In this document: positions 37,528-46,113 of the stretch, in pieces | Numbering within the stretch: the stretch's first letter is position 1 | How the letters are laid out: each line of letters begins with the position of its first letter | DNA from: Pontixanthobacter rizhaonensis | GTDB lineage: Bacteria; Pseudomonadota; Alphaproteobacteria; Sphingomonadales; Sphingomonadaceae | Assembly: GCF_012972675.1 (NCBI RefSeq) | Contig: NZ_JABCRE010000002.1 | Coordinates: 981,001-1,045,000 of the forward strand | DNA: 64,000 nucleotides | Reading direction: 5' to 3' | Notes under the pieces: generated by a model | What the model saw: the letters and a program-made list of their open reading frames with translations, nothing else | Databases searched by the model: none | What the model was told of the DNA's origin: nothing | Translations under genes and position numbers: made by a program

Positions 37528-38757
37528 TTACAGCGTGATCACCCCATGTTTTTTCTTACCCAAACTCAGTTTTTTGTCGGCCCCTTCGGTAACCGTAACC
37601 AAAAAACCGGGGTCATTGACGCTTTCGCCATCCAGTTTGACCGCGCCCTCTGCCAGTTTGCGCTTCGCTTCCCCGTTGGATGCGGTGAAACCGATGGCAG
37701 TCAGAACAGCGCCAATGCGCATACCTTCGCTACCCACCGCCAAAGTCGGCAGATCTTCCCCGGAACCACCGCCTGCAAATGTTGTGGCTGCAGTGGTTTC
37801 AGCAGAACGGGCTGCATCTTCCCCGCGCACCATTTTTGTCACTTCATTGGCAAGAATCACCTTTGCGTCGTTGATCGCGCTGCCTTCCAACGCCTCAAGA
37901 TCCGCAATTTGTTCCATCGGCAGGTCCGTAAACAAGCGTAGAAACTTTCCGACATCCCTGTCGTCTGTATTCCGCCAATATTGCCAGAAATCGTACGCTG
38001 GCAACTGGTCTTCATTCAGCCAGATCGCGCCGTCAACGGATTTACCCATCTTCGCACCGTCCGCACGGGTGATCAGCGGCGCTGTGAAGCCATAGACTTC
38101 CTTGCCATCAATCCGGCGAGTCAGTTCAATCCCATTGACGATGTTGCCCCATTGATCGCTCCCGCCCAATTGGAGGCGGCAACCGTAATCCCGGTTGAGC
38201 ACAAGATAGTCATACGCCTGCATGATCATGTAGTTGAATTCGATAAAGGTCAGCGGTTGTTCGCGGTCTAGCCGCGTTTTCACCGAATCGAATGTCAGCA
38301 TACGGTTGATAGTGAAATGCGGGCCAACGTCGCGTAGCAGTTCGATATAGCTCAGTTTGCTGAGCCAATCGTCATTATTGATCAGCAAAGCGCCACTTTC
38401 GCTATCGTCAAATCGCAATATCCGTTCGAAACATCCTTTGATCGACGCGATGTTACTGGCGAGCCTTTCCTCGGTCAGCATTTGACGGGTTTCGTCTTTG
38501 CCGGATGGATCGCCAACCTTGGCGGTACCGCCGCCCATAATCACGATCGGACGGTGTCCTGCCTGCTGCAATCTTTTGAGCAGCATGATCGACGCCAGAT
38601 TACCAATGTGCAGGGACGGCGCGGTCGGGTCAAAGCCGACATACCCGGTCACAACTTCTTTTTGCGCAAGGGCATCAAGCGCTGCCGCATCTGTAATCTG
38701 ATGCAGATGGCCACGTTCTTCTAGCAGGCGGAGTAGGTCGGAATTGTAGTTGGTCAT
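37528..38757 (-). CDS. tyrS: tyrosyl-tRNA synthetase
   Basis: This class I synthetase charges tRNA-Tyr. The 409-residue protein has the HIGH-type motif as HIGN (LHIGNLASIM, ~residue 50), the tyrosine-binding QAYDYLVL and QLGGSDQWGN, the KMSKS loop as KMGKS, and a C-terminal S4 RNA-binding domain (about 340-409). It lies divergent from the DOMON-like gene. No T-box or other leader is apparent. Confidence 0.97.
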   Translation of the reverse strand: MTNYNSDLLRLLEERGHLHQITDAAALDALAQKEVVTGYVGFDPTAPSLHIGNLASIMLLKRLQQAGHRPIVIMGGGTAKVGDPSGKDETRQMLTEERLASNIASIKGCFERILRFDDSESGALLINNDDWLSKLSYIELLRDVGPHFTINRMLTFDSVKTRLDREQPLTFIEFNYMIMQAYDYLVLNRDYGCRLQLGGSDQWGNIVNGIELTRRIDGKEVYGFTAPLITRADGAKMGKSVDGAIWLNEDQLPAYDFWQYWRNTDDRDVGKFLRLFTDLPMEQIADLEALEGSAINDAKVILANEVTKMVRGEDAARSAETTAATTFAGGGSGEDLPTLAVGSEGMRIGAVLTAIGFTASNGEAKRKLAEGAVKLDGESVNDPGFLVTVTEGADKKLSLGKKKHGVITL

Positions 38758-38889
38758 AAGTACCCTGTGATTTGAACGGGCGCTTTAGCAATGAAATTTG
38801 CCGTCGGTAAGTGGCCTTGCACAGCTGTTCTGTTTGTTAAACGGAGCAATGGACTTGCGAGGGCTTTCTGCTGCGCTAATACGCACCTT

Positions 38890-39411
38890 ATGCAAACACT
38901 CATACTTCATCCCGATTGTGCCGCAGGTCCCATCACCAATGTCCAAGCCGAGATCGAGGCAACAAAGCAGGGCTGCAAAGCTCGCTTTCGGTTCGATGGA
39001 GATATCTCACGGATCAAAGTGCCCATGCACGCGGCCAGTGAACGCATGGACTTTCTGTGGAAGACAACCTGCTTTGAAATATTCTGGCAACCAGAAGGCG
39101 GCCAATATTACCGGGAATTCAACCTGTCTCCGTCAAGCCGTTGGGCGTGTTATGACTTCGATGATTTCCGGTTAAACAGCAGGAACGCTCCGGTGGAGGC
39201 AATCGCAATTGCCTGTTCGCATGATGGCACGTCCCTACAACTTGAAGCCAGCATAGCTTCCGAACTCCCATTGCCTGCCGCCGTGGCATTGAATGCGATC
39301 GTGGAAGACAATGACGGCAATATCCAGTTCTGGGCATTGGCTTTCGAGGACGGCAAGGCAGAGTTTCACAGCGAAGTATGCCGGGCAATCACACTGGAGA
39401 AACTGGCATGA
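38890..39411 (+). CDS. DOMON-like (type-9 carbohydrate-binding) protein
   Basis: The start is set at ATG 38890 (MQTLILHPDC), giving 173 residues; an earlier in-frame ATG at 38791 adds a poor extension. The beta-rich sequence, with FLWKTTCFEIFWQPEGGQYYREFNLSPS in parts, matches the DOMON-like MurB-associated group, which are sugar/haem-binding-like folds. No signal peptide is seen. It overlaps the NamZ muramidase gene by four bases, suggesting a joint role in muropeptide or sugar recognition. Confidence 0.78.
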   Translation: MQTLILHPDCAAGPITNVQAEIEATKQGCKARFRFDGDISRIKVPMHAASERMDFLWKTTCFEIFWQPEGGQYYREFNLSPSSRWACYDFDDFRLNSRNAPVEAIAIACSHDGTSLQLEASIASELPLPAAVALNAIVEDNDGNIQFWALAFEDGKAEFHSEVCRAITLEKLA

Positions 39412-40616
39412 GTGTCCAATTCGGAATAGATCGGCTGCTGGCAAATGCTGACCTGCGGAAGCCGCTGGAAAATAAGCGGGTGGCGTTGGTCGCCCATCCC
39501 GCATCGGTAACAACTGATCTTACCCACTCTTTAGACGCGCTGATCGGCGCGGGCGTGAATGTAACCTCAGCCTTTGGCCCGCAACATGGCCTGAAGGGCG
39601 ACAAGCAAGATAATATGGTCGAAACGATGGATGAGACCGATCCGACCTACAACATACCGGTGTTCAGCTTGTACGGCGAGGTGCGCCGCCCAACAGCGCA
39701 GATGATGGCGAGCGCAGATGTATTTTTGTTTGACCTGCAAGACCTTGGCTGCCGAATATATACCTTCGTAACGACACTGTTATATTTGCTCGAGGCGGCG
39801 CAAGAGCATGGCAAAGAAGTATGGGTCCTGGATCGGCCAAACCCCGCCGGAAGGCCCGTTGAAGGCACTATCCTGCAATCAGGCTATGAAAGCTTTGTCG
39901 GCGCTGGCCCAATGCCAATGCGCCACGGCCTGACCCTTGGCGAGATGGGGCATTGGTTCATCGACCATTTCGGGCTCAATGTTAATTACCGCGTTATTGA
40001 GATGGCGGGGTGGAAACCGGAAGGAAGCGGGAAAGGTTGGCCAACAGACCGCATCTGGATCAACCCCAGTCCCAATGCCGCGGCGTTAAATATGGCGCGC
40101 GCTTATGCGGGCACTGTAATGATCGAAGGCGCAACCGTTAGCGAGGGCAGGGGTACCACACGGCCGTTAGAGGTGCTGTTTGGCGCGCCTGATCTAGATG
40201 CCAAAGCAATTCTTGCCGAGATGCAGCGCTTTGCGCCGCAATGGATGGCGGGATGCTTGCTGAGAGAATGCTATTTCGAGCCGACCTTCCACAAACATCA
40301 GGGGGAGCTTTGCAGCGCACTGATGATCCATGCGGAGGGGCCGCATTATGATCATGACGCGTTCAAACCATGGCGGTTGCAAGCTCTGGCATTCAAAGCA
40401 ATCAGGGTGCTGTATCCTGACTATGATTTGTGGCGCGGGCTGGATTTCAAATATGAATACACAAACGACGTCTTGGCGATTGATGTGATCAATGGCGGGT
40501 CATCACTGCGCGAATGGGTGGATGATCCATCATCGCAGCCTGATCATTTGGATGCTCTCGCCAACCCTGACGAAGCGGCGTGGCGAAACGATGTTCGCCA
40601 GCACTTGCTTTACTAG
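39408..40616 (+). CDS. exo-beta-N-acetylmuramidase NamZ-like (DUF1343)
   Basis: DUF1343 proteins were shown to remove MurNAc from the non-reducing end of peptidoglycan-derived oligosaccharides (NamZ). The 402-residue length fits. Typical stretches are RVALVAHPASVT, FGPQHGLKGDKQDN, LFDLQDLGCRIYTF, VLDRPNPAG and EGRGTTRPLE. The start ATG 39408 overlaps the DOMON-like stop. I see no signal peptide, so action may be cytoplasmic unless the DOMON partner changes this; many homologues are exported. The gene links to cell-wall recycling. Confidence 0.88.
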   Translation: MSVQFGIDRLLANADLRKPLENKRVALVAHPASVTTDLTHSLDALIGAGVNVTSAFGPQHGLKGDKQDNMVETMDETDPTYNIPVFSLYGEVRRPTAQMMASADVFLFDLQDLGCRIYTFVTTLLYLLEAAQEHGKEVWVLDRPNPAGRPVEGTILQSGYESFVGAGPMPMRHGLTLGEMGHWFIDHFGLNVNYRVIEMAGWKPEGSGKGWPTDRIWINPSPNAAALNMARAYAGTVMIEGATVSEGRGTTRPLEVLFGAPDLDAKAILAEMQRFAPQWMAGCLLRECYFEPTFHKHQGELCSALMIHAEGPHYDHDAFKPWRLQALAFKAIRVLYPDYDLWRGLDFKYEYTNDVLAIDVINGGSSLREWVDDPSSQPDHLDALANPDEAAWRNDVRQHLLY

Positions 40617-41797
40617 GCGCCGTTCTTCCGCGTTAGCTCACGCATGGCATCGTCCAAACCGTCCAAAGTCAGGCCGTACATCCGGTCATTGACCAGTTCT
40701 TTGATAATTTTCGTGCTTTGAGAGTAATTCCACTGCTTCTCTGGCACCGGGTTGATCCAAACTGTTGCAGGATATGTGTTGGTAACACGGCGCATCCACA
40801 TGGCTCCGGCTTCCTCGTTCATATGCTCCACGCTGCCACCCTGATGGGTAATTTCGTAAGGGCTCATGGCTGCGTCGCCCACAAAAATGACTTTGTAGTC
40901 ATGACCGTATTTATGCAGGATGTCCCAGGTATTGGTTCTTTCCTGCCAGCGGCGTTTATTGTCTTTCCAGACGCCTTCATACAGGCAGTTATGGAAGTAG
41001 AAAAACTCCATATTTTTGAATTCGCTATTGGCTGCGCTGAACAGCTCTTCGACCATCTTGATAAAGGGATCCATTGATCCGCCGACATCAAGGAACAGCA
41101 ACAACTTTACCGCATTATGGCGTTCCGGGCGCATGCGGATATCTAGCCAGCCTTGCTTGGCAGTTCCTTCGATGGTTGCGTCCAGATCCAGCTCATCCGC
41201 ATTTCCCTCACGGGCAAAACGGCGGAGTCGCCGCAGCGCCATTTTGATATTGCGCGTGCCAAGTTCTTTGGTGTTGTCGAGGTTTTGAAACTCGCGCTTC
41301 TCCCAAACCTTCACCGCTTTCTTATGCTTGCTTTCGCCGCCGATCCGAACGCCTTCGGGATTGTAACCGGAATGACCAAACGGGCTGGTGCCGCCGGTAC
41401 CAATCCATTTATTGCCGCCTTCATGGCGTTTCTCTTGTTCCTCAAGACGCTTCTTGAGGGTGTCCATAATCTCATCCCAATCACCCAGAGCTTCAATCTC
41501 GGCCATTTCTTCTGGAGTAAGGAACTTTTCCGCGACCGCTTTCAGCCATTCCTCGGGAATATCAACGGCTTCTTGGCCATAGTCTGACAGAATGCCTTTG
41601 AAAGTCTTGTTGAAGACTTGATCAAACCGGTCGAGCAAACCTTCATCTTTCACGAAGGTGGCGCGGCTTAGATAATAAAAAGCCTCAGGGGTCTGATCAA
41701 TCACATCACGGTCAAGGGCCGCAAGCAAGGTGAGGTGCTCCTTAAAGGACGCCTGAATACCCGCCGCGCGGAGCTCATCTACGAAATTAAAAAACAT
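40613..41797 (-). CDS. VWA-domain protein (CoxE-like)
   Basis: This 394-residue cytoplasmic protein has an N-terminal helical half and a C-terminal von Willebrand A domain with a MIDAS motif of the D-x-G-x-S kind (LFLDVGGSMDPF) near residue 235. CoxE-like VWA proteins usually work as substrate adaptors for a MoxR AAA+ ATPase, and a MoxR gene lies on the same strand 2 kb upstream (43734-44597). The two genes are separated here by a chemoreceptor on the opposite strand and a broken membrane gene. It is divergent from the chemoreceptor and convergent on namZ with a 4-bp overlap. Confidence 0.9.
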   Translation of the reverse strand: MFFNFVDELRAAGIQASFKEHLTLLAALDRDVIDQTPEAFYYLSRATFVKDEGLLDRFDQVFNKTFKGILSDYGQEAVDIPEEWLKAVAEKFLTPEEMAEIEALGDWDEIMDTLKKRLEEQEKRHEGGNKWIGTGGTSPFGHSGYNPEGVRIGGESKHKKAVKVWEKREFQNLDNTKELGTRNIKMALRRLRRFAREGNADELDLDATIEGTAKQGWLDIRMRPERHNAVKLLLFLDVGGSMDPFIKMVEELFSAANSEFKNMEFFYFHNCLYEGVWKDNKRRWQERTNTWDILHKYGHDYKVIFVGDAAMSPYEITHQGGSVEHMNEEAGAMWMRRVTNTYPATVWINPVPEKQWNYSQSTKIIKELVNDRMYGLTLDGLDDAMRELTRKNGA

Positions 41798-41928
41798 GAA
41801 TCATGCTTACCATGTTGGCCGCGCGTTACCAGTCAGTTTCAGTTCGAATACCAAATTGCCGCTCTTAAGAGTTCGATAACCATAAGTCCGGTAAAGACGG
41901 CCAATACAAAATTGGGGTGATCTTCCGA

Positions 41929-43332
41929 ATGAAACATGCCGAATTCGATAAGGCCGATAGCCAAAGCATCGACACCATTTCCGAGAGCTGCGGCGATGTA
42001 ACCGTCGGTTGTGCCGATGTTGCCGGATTTGTTGAATCGGTAATGGCATCTTACGATGGCCTTAGAGCTGAACACGAAGCTTTGCATGAAACAGTAACGG
42101 GGCTTGAGGCCGACCAGCTGAAGGTGTCCGAGGCAAGTGACGAAGCGCGCCTTCTGTCTGAACGCGCGATCGAACGGCTTGGGCAGGGCACCAACCTCAT
42201 TCAGTCCTCGCTGGGTCAAATATCCGATTTATTGGAACTGGTTGAGACACTCACCCAGCACGTAACTGGCTTTGCAGCAGCGATGGAGCAAGTCCGCAAA
42301 TGCTCGCAAGACATTGATCAGATCGCCGAGACGACCAATATTCTCGCCTTAAATGCCACCATCGAAGCGATGCGTGCAGGCGATGCCGGGCGCACTTTCG
42401 CAGTGGTGGCCAACGAAGTGAAAAGCTTGGCCGGCGACACCCGCCGGGCAACAGAAGAAATCAGCAGAACCATTTATGCACTGGGCGGGGAAGCCGAGAC
42501 TGTCATCGCTAAAATCGAAGCTGGTGCAGCGGCCAGTAAAGCCGCCAAAACCTCTGTTTCGCAGATTGAACAGACTATCGATGGCGTGGCCAATCTGGTC
42601 GAAGAAGTTGACCGTCAGAACGATCAGATCGCGCGCACGACGGGCACAATTAGCGACCATGTGCATAAAGTCCGCGATGTGTTGGTTTCTTTCGACAATG
42701 CTGGCCTCAACAACGAGAAGCATTTGAAATTGGCGCAAGAGCGTATGCGCGGCCTTGAGCTGACGGCCAGCCAGATGTTCGATGATATTGTCAAAGCGGG
42801 TATGTCGCCTCGGGACAGTGTGATCGTCGAACAGGCGCAGAAGCACGCCAAGGAAATCGTTGAGAAAACAGAAGCCGCGATAGAAAGCGGCGATTTGAAT
42901 TCAGAAGCGTTGTTCGACCAAAACTATATTCAAGTCGAAGGCAGTAATCCGCCACGCTTCCGGACAAGCCTGAGCGATTGGGCCGATCAAAATTGGCGGC
43001 CAGTGCTTGATCATGTGTCCAAGCAAGGCGGACCGATCAAAATGTGTTCGCAAGCTGACATGAACGGGTTCCTGCCAACACACGTCTCAGACAGGTCGAG
43101 AACACCCACGGGCGACCTGGCGCACGACACAGAATATTGCCGCAATGGCCGCATATTATTCGACGCGACTGACCAGAAAGCCAAACGCAGCAATGCACCC
43201 TACATGATGGCGGTCTACCGTCAGGAAGGGAACGGGCAAGAATACATCGTAGTCCGAAACGTATATGTGCCGATTTACATCAATGGCCGCCGCTGGGGCG
43301 ACTTTGAAGTGGCCTATATTTTTGAGGATTAA
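41929..43332 (+). CDS. soluble methyl-accepting chemoreceptor with C-terminal sensor
   Basis: The ATG at 41929 is preferred (a GTG at 41917 is possible), giving 467 residues. There is no transmembrane segment. Residues ~15-110 form helices, and the MCP signalling hairpin is clear around residues 125-175 ([22 protein letters not shown], in parts; [18 protein letters not shown]). The C-terminal ~170 residues carry a conserved block ([49 protein letters not shown]) that looks like a small PAS/Cache-like sensor placed after the signalling domain. It may sense a cytoplasmic signal. It is divergent from the VWA gene. Confidence 0.9.
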   Translation: MKHAEFDKADSQSIDTISESCGDVTVGCADVAGFVESVMASYDGLRAEHEALHETVTGLEADQLKVSEASDEARLLSERAIERLGQGTNLIQSSLGQISDLLELVETLTQHVTGFAAAMEQVRKCSQDIDQIAETTNILALNATIEAMRAGDAGRTFAVVANEVKSLAGDTRRATEEISRTIYALGGEAETVIAKIEAGAAASKAAKTSVSQIEQTIDGVANLVEEVDRQNDQIARTTGTISDHVHKVRDVLVSFDNAGLNNEKHLKLAQERMRGLELTASQMFDDIVKAGMSPRDSVIVEQAQKHAKEIVEKTEAAIESGDLNSEALFDQNYIQVEGSNPPRFRTSLSDWADQNWRPVLDHVSKQGGPIKMCSQADMNGFLPTHVSDRSRTPTGDLAHDTEYCRNGRILFDATDQKAKRSNAPYMMAVYRQEGNGQEYIVVRNVYVPIYINGRRWGDFEVAYIFED

Positions 43333-43682
43333 CGAGGGTTGCGCTGCAATCCCAATATAGCCAGCGCGAGGCCAAGCAATGACCAAACCATACCAGCAGC
43401 TATCAAATCGATGTAAAGCCCCGCGACGCTAGCATCGCGGTGAGGGTCGACGCCTTCTGCGACATTTCCTGCGAGCGACATCCAACCCATCCCCAGCCCG
43501 AAGGCCCATCCCGCGCTCAGTGTCGGGCCACCCCAATAACGGCTTTGCAGGGTACCAACCGCACCGAAAATCAGCAGGGTTGCAGCGACATAGTCAACCA
43601 ACCACTAGGGCCACCATTGCCATTGCCCCCAATTTATCCAGGTTTCAACGAAGCCGAGGGCGATACCCGAAGCCAGTGCCAT
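43329..43682 (-). pseudogene. small membrane protein gene interrupted by an in-frame TAG
   Basis: An ATG at 43682 opens a frame of 25 codons ending in WINWGQWQWWP, followed by TAG (43607-43605). The same frame continues at once as WLVDYVAATLLIFGAVGTL and runs to 43329. Joined, this gives a ~117-residue, three-helix membrane protein. The downstream part alone would need a TTG start at 43601 and has no ribosome-binding site. A single change (TGG to TAG fits a Trp run) most simply explains it. Only comparison with relatives would show which residue is ancestral. The 3' end overlaps the chemoreceptor's 3' end. Confidence 0.6.
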
Positions 43683-43733
43683 GTAAGAGGAAATACGAAG
43701 CAGAAAGCTGGTCCTAGATTGGGATTGGGTTTA

Positions 43734-44597
43734 TTAACCCGGATTACGACGCGACATGAAGGCGAGACGTTCAAACAGCATGATGTCCTGTTCATTCTTA
43801 AGCAGCGCGCCGTGCAGCGGCGGAATAGCCTTTGTGGGGTCCTGATTTTGCAGCACGTCCAACGGCATATCCTCGTTCAGAAGCAGCTTTAGCCAGTCGA
43901 GGAGTTCCGACGTGCTTGGTTTCTTCTTGAGACCGGGAACCTCGCGGATTTCATAGAACATTTCCATCGCCTTGCTGACCAGAGTTTTCTGGATGCCAGG
44001 GTAGTGGACTTCGATAATCGACCGCATTGTGTCGCGATCAGGAAACTTGATGTAGTGGAAGAAACAGCGGCGCAGGAAAGCGTCAGGCAGCTCTTTCTCG
44101 TTGTTTGAAGTGATCACAACAATCGGGCGTTCTTTAGCCGCGACCCGCTCTTGAGTTTCATATACATCGAAGCTCATCCGATCGAGTTCCTGCAACAGAT
44201 CGTTGGGGAATTCGATATCCGCCTTGTCGATCTCGTCGATCAGCAGCACTGGCAATTCAGAAGAGGTGAACGCTTCCCAAAGCTTGCCTTTTTTGATGTA
44301 ATTACGAATATCGTGAACACGCTCTTCACCGAGCTGTCCATCGCGCAGACGCGCCACAGCGTCATATTCATACAGGCCCTGCTGGGCTTTAGTGGTCGAC
44401 TTCACGTTCCATTCGATGAGCGGCGCACCAACGGCTTTCGCGATTTCATGCGCCAAGACAGTCTTACCGGTTCCCGGCTCACCTTTGACCAACAAAGGGC
44501 GGCGCAATGTCACCGCAGCATCGACGGCTACTTTAAGATCATCTGTTGCAATATAATCGTCAGTACCGCCAAAGCGCCCAATAGTCGTATCGGTCAT
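43734..44597 (-). CDS. MoxR-family AAA+ ATPase
   Basis: This 287-residue protein has Walker A GEPGTGKT, Walker B VLLIDEIDKAD and sensor 1 VVITSNNEKELPDAF, the pattern of MoxR-type AAA+ chaperones that mature or activate enzyme complexes together with VWA partners. The CoxE-like VWA protein at 40613-41797 is the likely partner. The upstream region carries a second copy of the MerR-type site found at 30512. Confidence 0.93.
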   Translation of the reverse strand: MTDTTIGRFGGTDDYIATDDLKVAVDAAVTLRRPLLVKGEPGTGKTVLAHEIAKAVGAPLIEWNVKSTTKAQQGLYEYDAVARLRDGQLGEERVHDIRNYIKKGKLWEAFTSSELPVLLIDEIDKADIEFPNDLLQELDRMSFDVYETQERVAAKERPIVVITSNNEKELPDAFLRRCFFHYIKFPDRDTMRSIIEVHYPGIQKTLVSKAMEMFYEIREVPGLKKKPSTSELLDWLKLLLNEDMPLDVLQNQDPTKAIPPLHGALLKNEQDIMLFERLAFMSRRNPG

Positions 44598-44620
44598 GAA
44601 ATGTCCTATCCTAAGCTTAT

Positions 44621-44637
44621 CTTTACGTAAGCGTTAA
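44621..44637 (-). promoter_or_regulatory. second MerR-type operator, upstream of moxR
   Basis: Read on the minus strand the site is TTAACGCTTACGTAAAG. It matches the site before the MerR gene (TTGACGTTTACGTAAAG) at 15 of 17 positions. It lies 24 bp before the moxR ATG. The -35/-10 assignment here is unclear (TTAACG as -35 with no good -10). Confidence 0.5.
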
Positions 44638-44674
44638 GCTGAGCGGCACAAAAGGGCAAGCTTTGAAAACCCGG

Positions 44675-45964
44675 CTACTTCGCAAAAGTGATCAACCGCT
44701 GCGCCAAAAGGTCGAGCGTCGTTTTATCGACATCAGCCTCAGTATTGTTCCAGCTCAAGGTCAGCACGTGCCATTTTCCAGTCTTGCTCTGCAACAGCCA
44801 AGTAAGGTTGAGCACACCAGGTTCGGAGCCACCCTTATATCCGACATATGACCAATCCTTCACCCGGGCTTCCGGCATTGCGTTTGATACAGCCAATATT
44901 GTTCGGGCTGTTGGATCAGCAAGATCTGTGATGCGCTGCAAAATACTCTGAATATCACGGGCACTCGCAAACCATTCGAGCGTATCGATCTGGGTTGGCG
45001 AAGAGAAACGCGGCGGAGTTATCTGATCAGGATCACCACCAACATCATCTTCAAAATCCAACAGAATGCGCCGCTTTCCTACATCATCTGCCGCAAGATA
45101 TTTCGCGGCATTTGACGGGCTACCTTTCAAGGCGAAAAGTTCCAGCGTGGACAGGAACGGCAATGTGCGGCCGGGCTGAGAGTGACCGCTGGATAGCAGC
45201 TCACTTTCGACAGCGTTCCGGCCCAGCTCATGCAGCAAAATATCTGTGGCAGTGTTGTCGCTGATCGAAATCATCATGGTAGCCAATGTCTGAATGGTTA
45301 CCGGAGCATCTTCAGGCCAATTCTGCATCATCCCGCTGGGGAAAGATCGGCGATTGATCGTCACAATGTCGGACCAATTTCGCTCACCGTTCTCTATCGA
45401 ACGTGCCAACGCCGAAAGGATATACAGTTTGAACGTAGATCCGATCGCAAACTGATCATCATCATTGAGGGAAAAAACCGCTTTCGCTGATGGATCAAGC
45501 GGGGTGAACAGCACGCCAACAGAACCCGGTAATGCCTCCAGTTCAGTACGAATCTTGGCCAGATCATCGTCAATCGGATCAAAGGTTTGCAGCAAAAGGC
45601 CGTTCACCTTAAACGGCTCGGCCTCCGTGATATTCATTGAGGCAGTGCCCAAAGCACGTTCAAATCGAAATACTATTTTGGCACTCGTGGGGCCGTTGGC
45701 TTCAAGGCTTTCGACCCCGATAATGTCGCCAAATTGCGCTGTCAGCTGGCGATTGATCTGTTCCAGCTGGGCTGGGGGCACCTGCGCAAGAAACGCGTCA
45801 TCAAACACGTCCTCTGCCGCAGTGCGTCCTTGGAACACCGATACAACGTCTACTGCACGCTGTTGTAAGGTGTTGCCCTCAGAAGTTTGCGCTGACACAG
45901 TCCCGGTCGCGGGCTGAAGCACAAATATCACGGCCAAAAACGTAAATAACAAGCGGCTCAACAT
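44675..45964 (-). CDS. exported serine beta-lactamase-fold protein
   Basis: The start is set at ATG 45964 (MLSRLLFTF), giving 430 residues with a Sec signal peptide cleaved near TVSA-QTS. Residues ~28-140 form an extra N-terminal domain resembling NTF2/Cpn60-like folds. The rest is class A beta-lactamase-like with Ser176 and Lys179 in STFK, SDN at 235-237 and KGG at 377. I do not see the general-base Glu of the omega loop (ExxLN), so true penicillin hydrolysis is doubtful. A peptidase-like or penicillin-binding role is as likely. Confidence 0.85.
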   Translation of the reverse strand: MLSRLLFTFLAVIFVLQPATGTVSAQTSEGNTLQQRAVDVVSVFQGRTAAEDVFDDAFLAQVPPAQLEQINRQLTAQFGDIIGVESLEANGPTSAKIVFRFERALGTASMNITEAEPFKVNGLLLQTFDPIDDDLAKIRTELEALPGSVGVLFTPLDPSAKAVFSLNDDDQFAIGSTFKLYILSALARSIENGERNWSDIVTINRRSFPSGMMQNWPEDAPVTIQTLATMMISISDNTATDILLHELGRNAVESELLSSGHSQPGRTLPFLSTLELFALKGSPSNAAKYLAADDVGKRRILLDFEDDVGGDPDQITPPRFSSPTQIDTLEWFASARDIQSILQRITDLADPTARTILAVSNAMPEARVKDWSYVGYKGGSEPGVLNLTWLLQSKTGKWHVLTLSWNNTEADVDKTTLDLLAQRLITFAK

Positions 45965-46113
45965 ATGACTCTCCAATCGTCCGACACTGCCGACATCGAC
46001 ACTTAAGATCAACCGCATCGGAAGAGGTCACAACTTATTGCGCGCCCATAGAAACTTTATGGTAGCGTCCCGCGAACACTCCTTGAGAGTCCAAAACGGA
46101 CAAAGGAACAATC

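Noticed and set aside
43605-43682. Independent 25-residue peptide gene
   Set aside because: It continues in frame with the downstream membrane segment after a single TAG and has no clear ribosome site, so it is treated as part of an interrupted gene.
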